A DNA stretch of 5,693 bases from Candidatus Poseidoniaceae archaeon (GTDB taxonomy: Archaea > Thermoplasmatota > Poseidoniia > Poseidoniales > Poseidoniaceae): assembly GCA_022425185.1 (NCBI GenBank), contig JAKMFY010000141.1, forward strand, positions 1 to 5,693, given 5' to 3'. The position numbers and the translations under genes are program-made. Under the pieces are notes generated by a model. It was not told the origin of the DNA. It saw only the letters and a program-made list of their open reading frames with translations, and made no database searches. Positions 5,499-5,693 of this stretch are shown here, in pieces. The stretch's first letter is position 1; every line of letters starts with the position of its first letter.

Positions 5499-5693
5499 AT
5501 GGCAAGAACGCTTCCATCTCAACCTGAAGTCAATATTGGCCTTGTTGGACACGTCGACCACGGAAAAACAACTCTTACACAAGCTCTTTCGGGAGTTTGG
5601 ACCGATACTCATTCAGAAGAACGACGTAGGGGTATTTCAATCAAATTGGGATATGCAGATACTGCATTCTACAAAACTGACTCTGGCCAATAC
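5499..5693 (+). CDS. eif2g: Translation initiation factor aIF2 gamma subunit, N-terminal part (3' end outside the window)
   Basis: The first 65 residues of the GTPase subunit of archaeal initiation factor 2, which carries initiator Met-tRNA to the small ribosomal subunit. The G1 P-loop GHVDHGKT (17-24) and the switch-1 region [17 protein letters not shown] (38-54) are visible. The WTD-HSEE...[11 protein letters not shown] wording distinguishes aIF2/eIF2 gamma from the related EF-1A and SelB GTPases. The frame stays open to the right edge; the rest of the G domain, the expected zinc knuckle and domains II and III lie outside. It is preceded by a strong Shine-Dalgarno and follows eS6 by 40 bp, so both are likely in one translation-related operon. 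Confidence 0.96.
   Translation, partial: MARTLPSQPEVNIGLVGHVDHGKTTLTQALSGVWTDTHSEERRRGISIKLGYADTAFYKTDSGQY

Overview
The window is a compact, coding-dense stretch of an archaeal genome. Four genes are characteristic of archaea: a Cdc6/Orc1 replication initiator, ribosomal protein eS6, the start of translation factor aIF2 gamma, and a Dph2 diphthamide enzyme. An archaeal-type hypoxanthine/guanine phosphoribosyltransferase fits the same picture. An acyl-CoA dehydrogenase next to these genes, moderate GC and clear Shine-Dalgarno sites suggest a heterotrophic, mesophilic euryarchaeote. My best guess is a marine Thermoplasmatota lineage (Poseidoniales / Marine Group II); that placement is inference only.

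Layout. (1) At the left edge, the 3' end of an unrecognised plus-strand gene runs to 217. (2) It converges, with abutting stop codons, on a minus-strand acyl-CoA dehydrogenase (218-1408). (3) A divergent intergenic region of about 100 bp (1409-1506) follows, with a TATA-like box and a strong Shine-Dalgarno for the plus-strand unit. (4) A tight plus-strand cluster comes next: a GcvH-family protein (1507-1911), Hpt (1928-2509) and Dph2 (2509-3618, overlapping Hpt by one base). (5) A short spacer with a perfect 7-bp inverted repeat precedes Cdc6/Orc1 (3685-4869, or from GTG 3649). (6) A 67-bp spacer with a TATA-like box precedes eS6 (4937-5458), followed 40 bp later by aIF2 gamma (5499 to beyond the window edge).

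Function. Most of the plus strand serves core information processing and nucleotide salvage. Hpt recycles purine bases, Dph2 starts diphthamide formation on elongation factor 2, Cdc6 initiates replication, and eS6 and aIF2 gamma belong to translation. The acyl-CoA dehydrogenase is the catabolic member.

The most notable observation is in the GcvH-family protein. It aligns gaplessly with the classical H protein over the lipoyl hairpin, but the lipoyl-lysine position is glutamate (E71), with a lysine two residues later. No other glycine-cleavage or lipoylation gene lies in the window. I saw no mobile element, CRISPR array, tRNA, rRNA or obvious replication origin.
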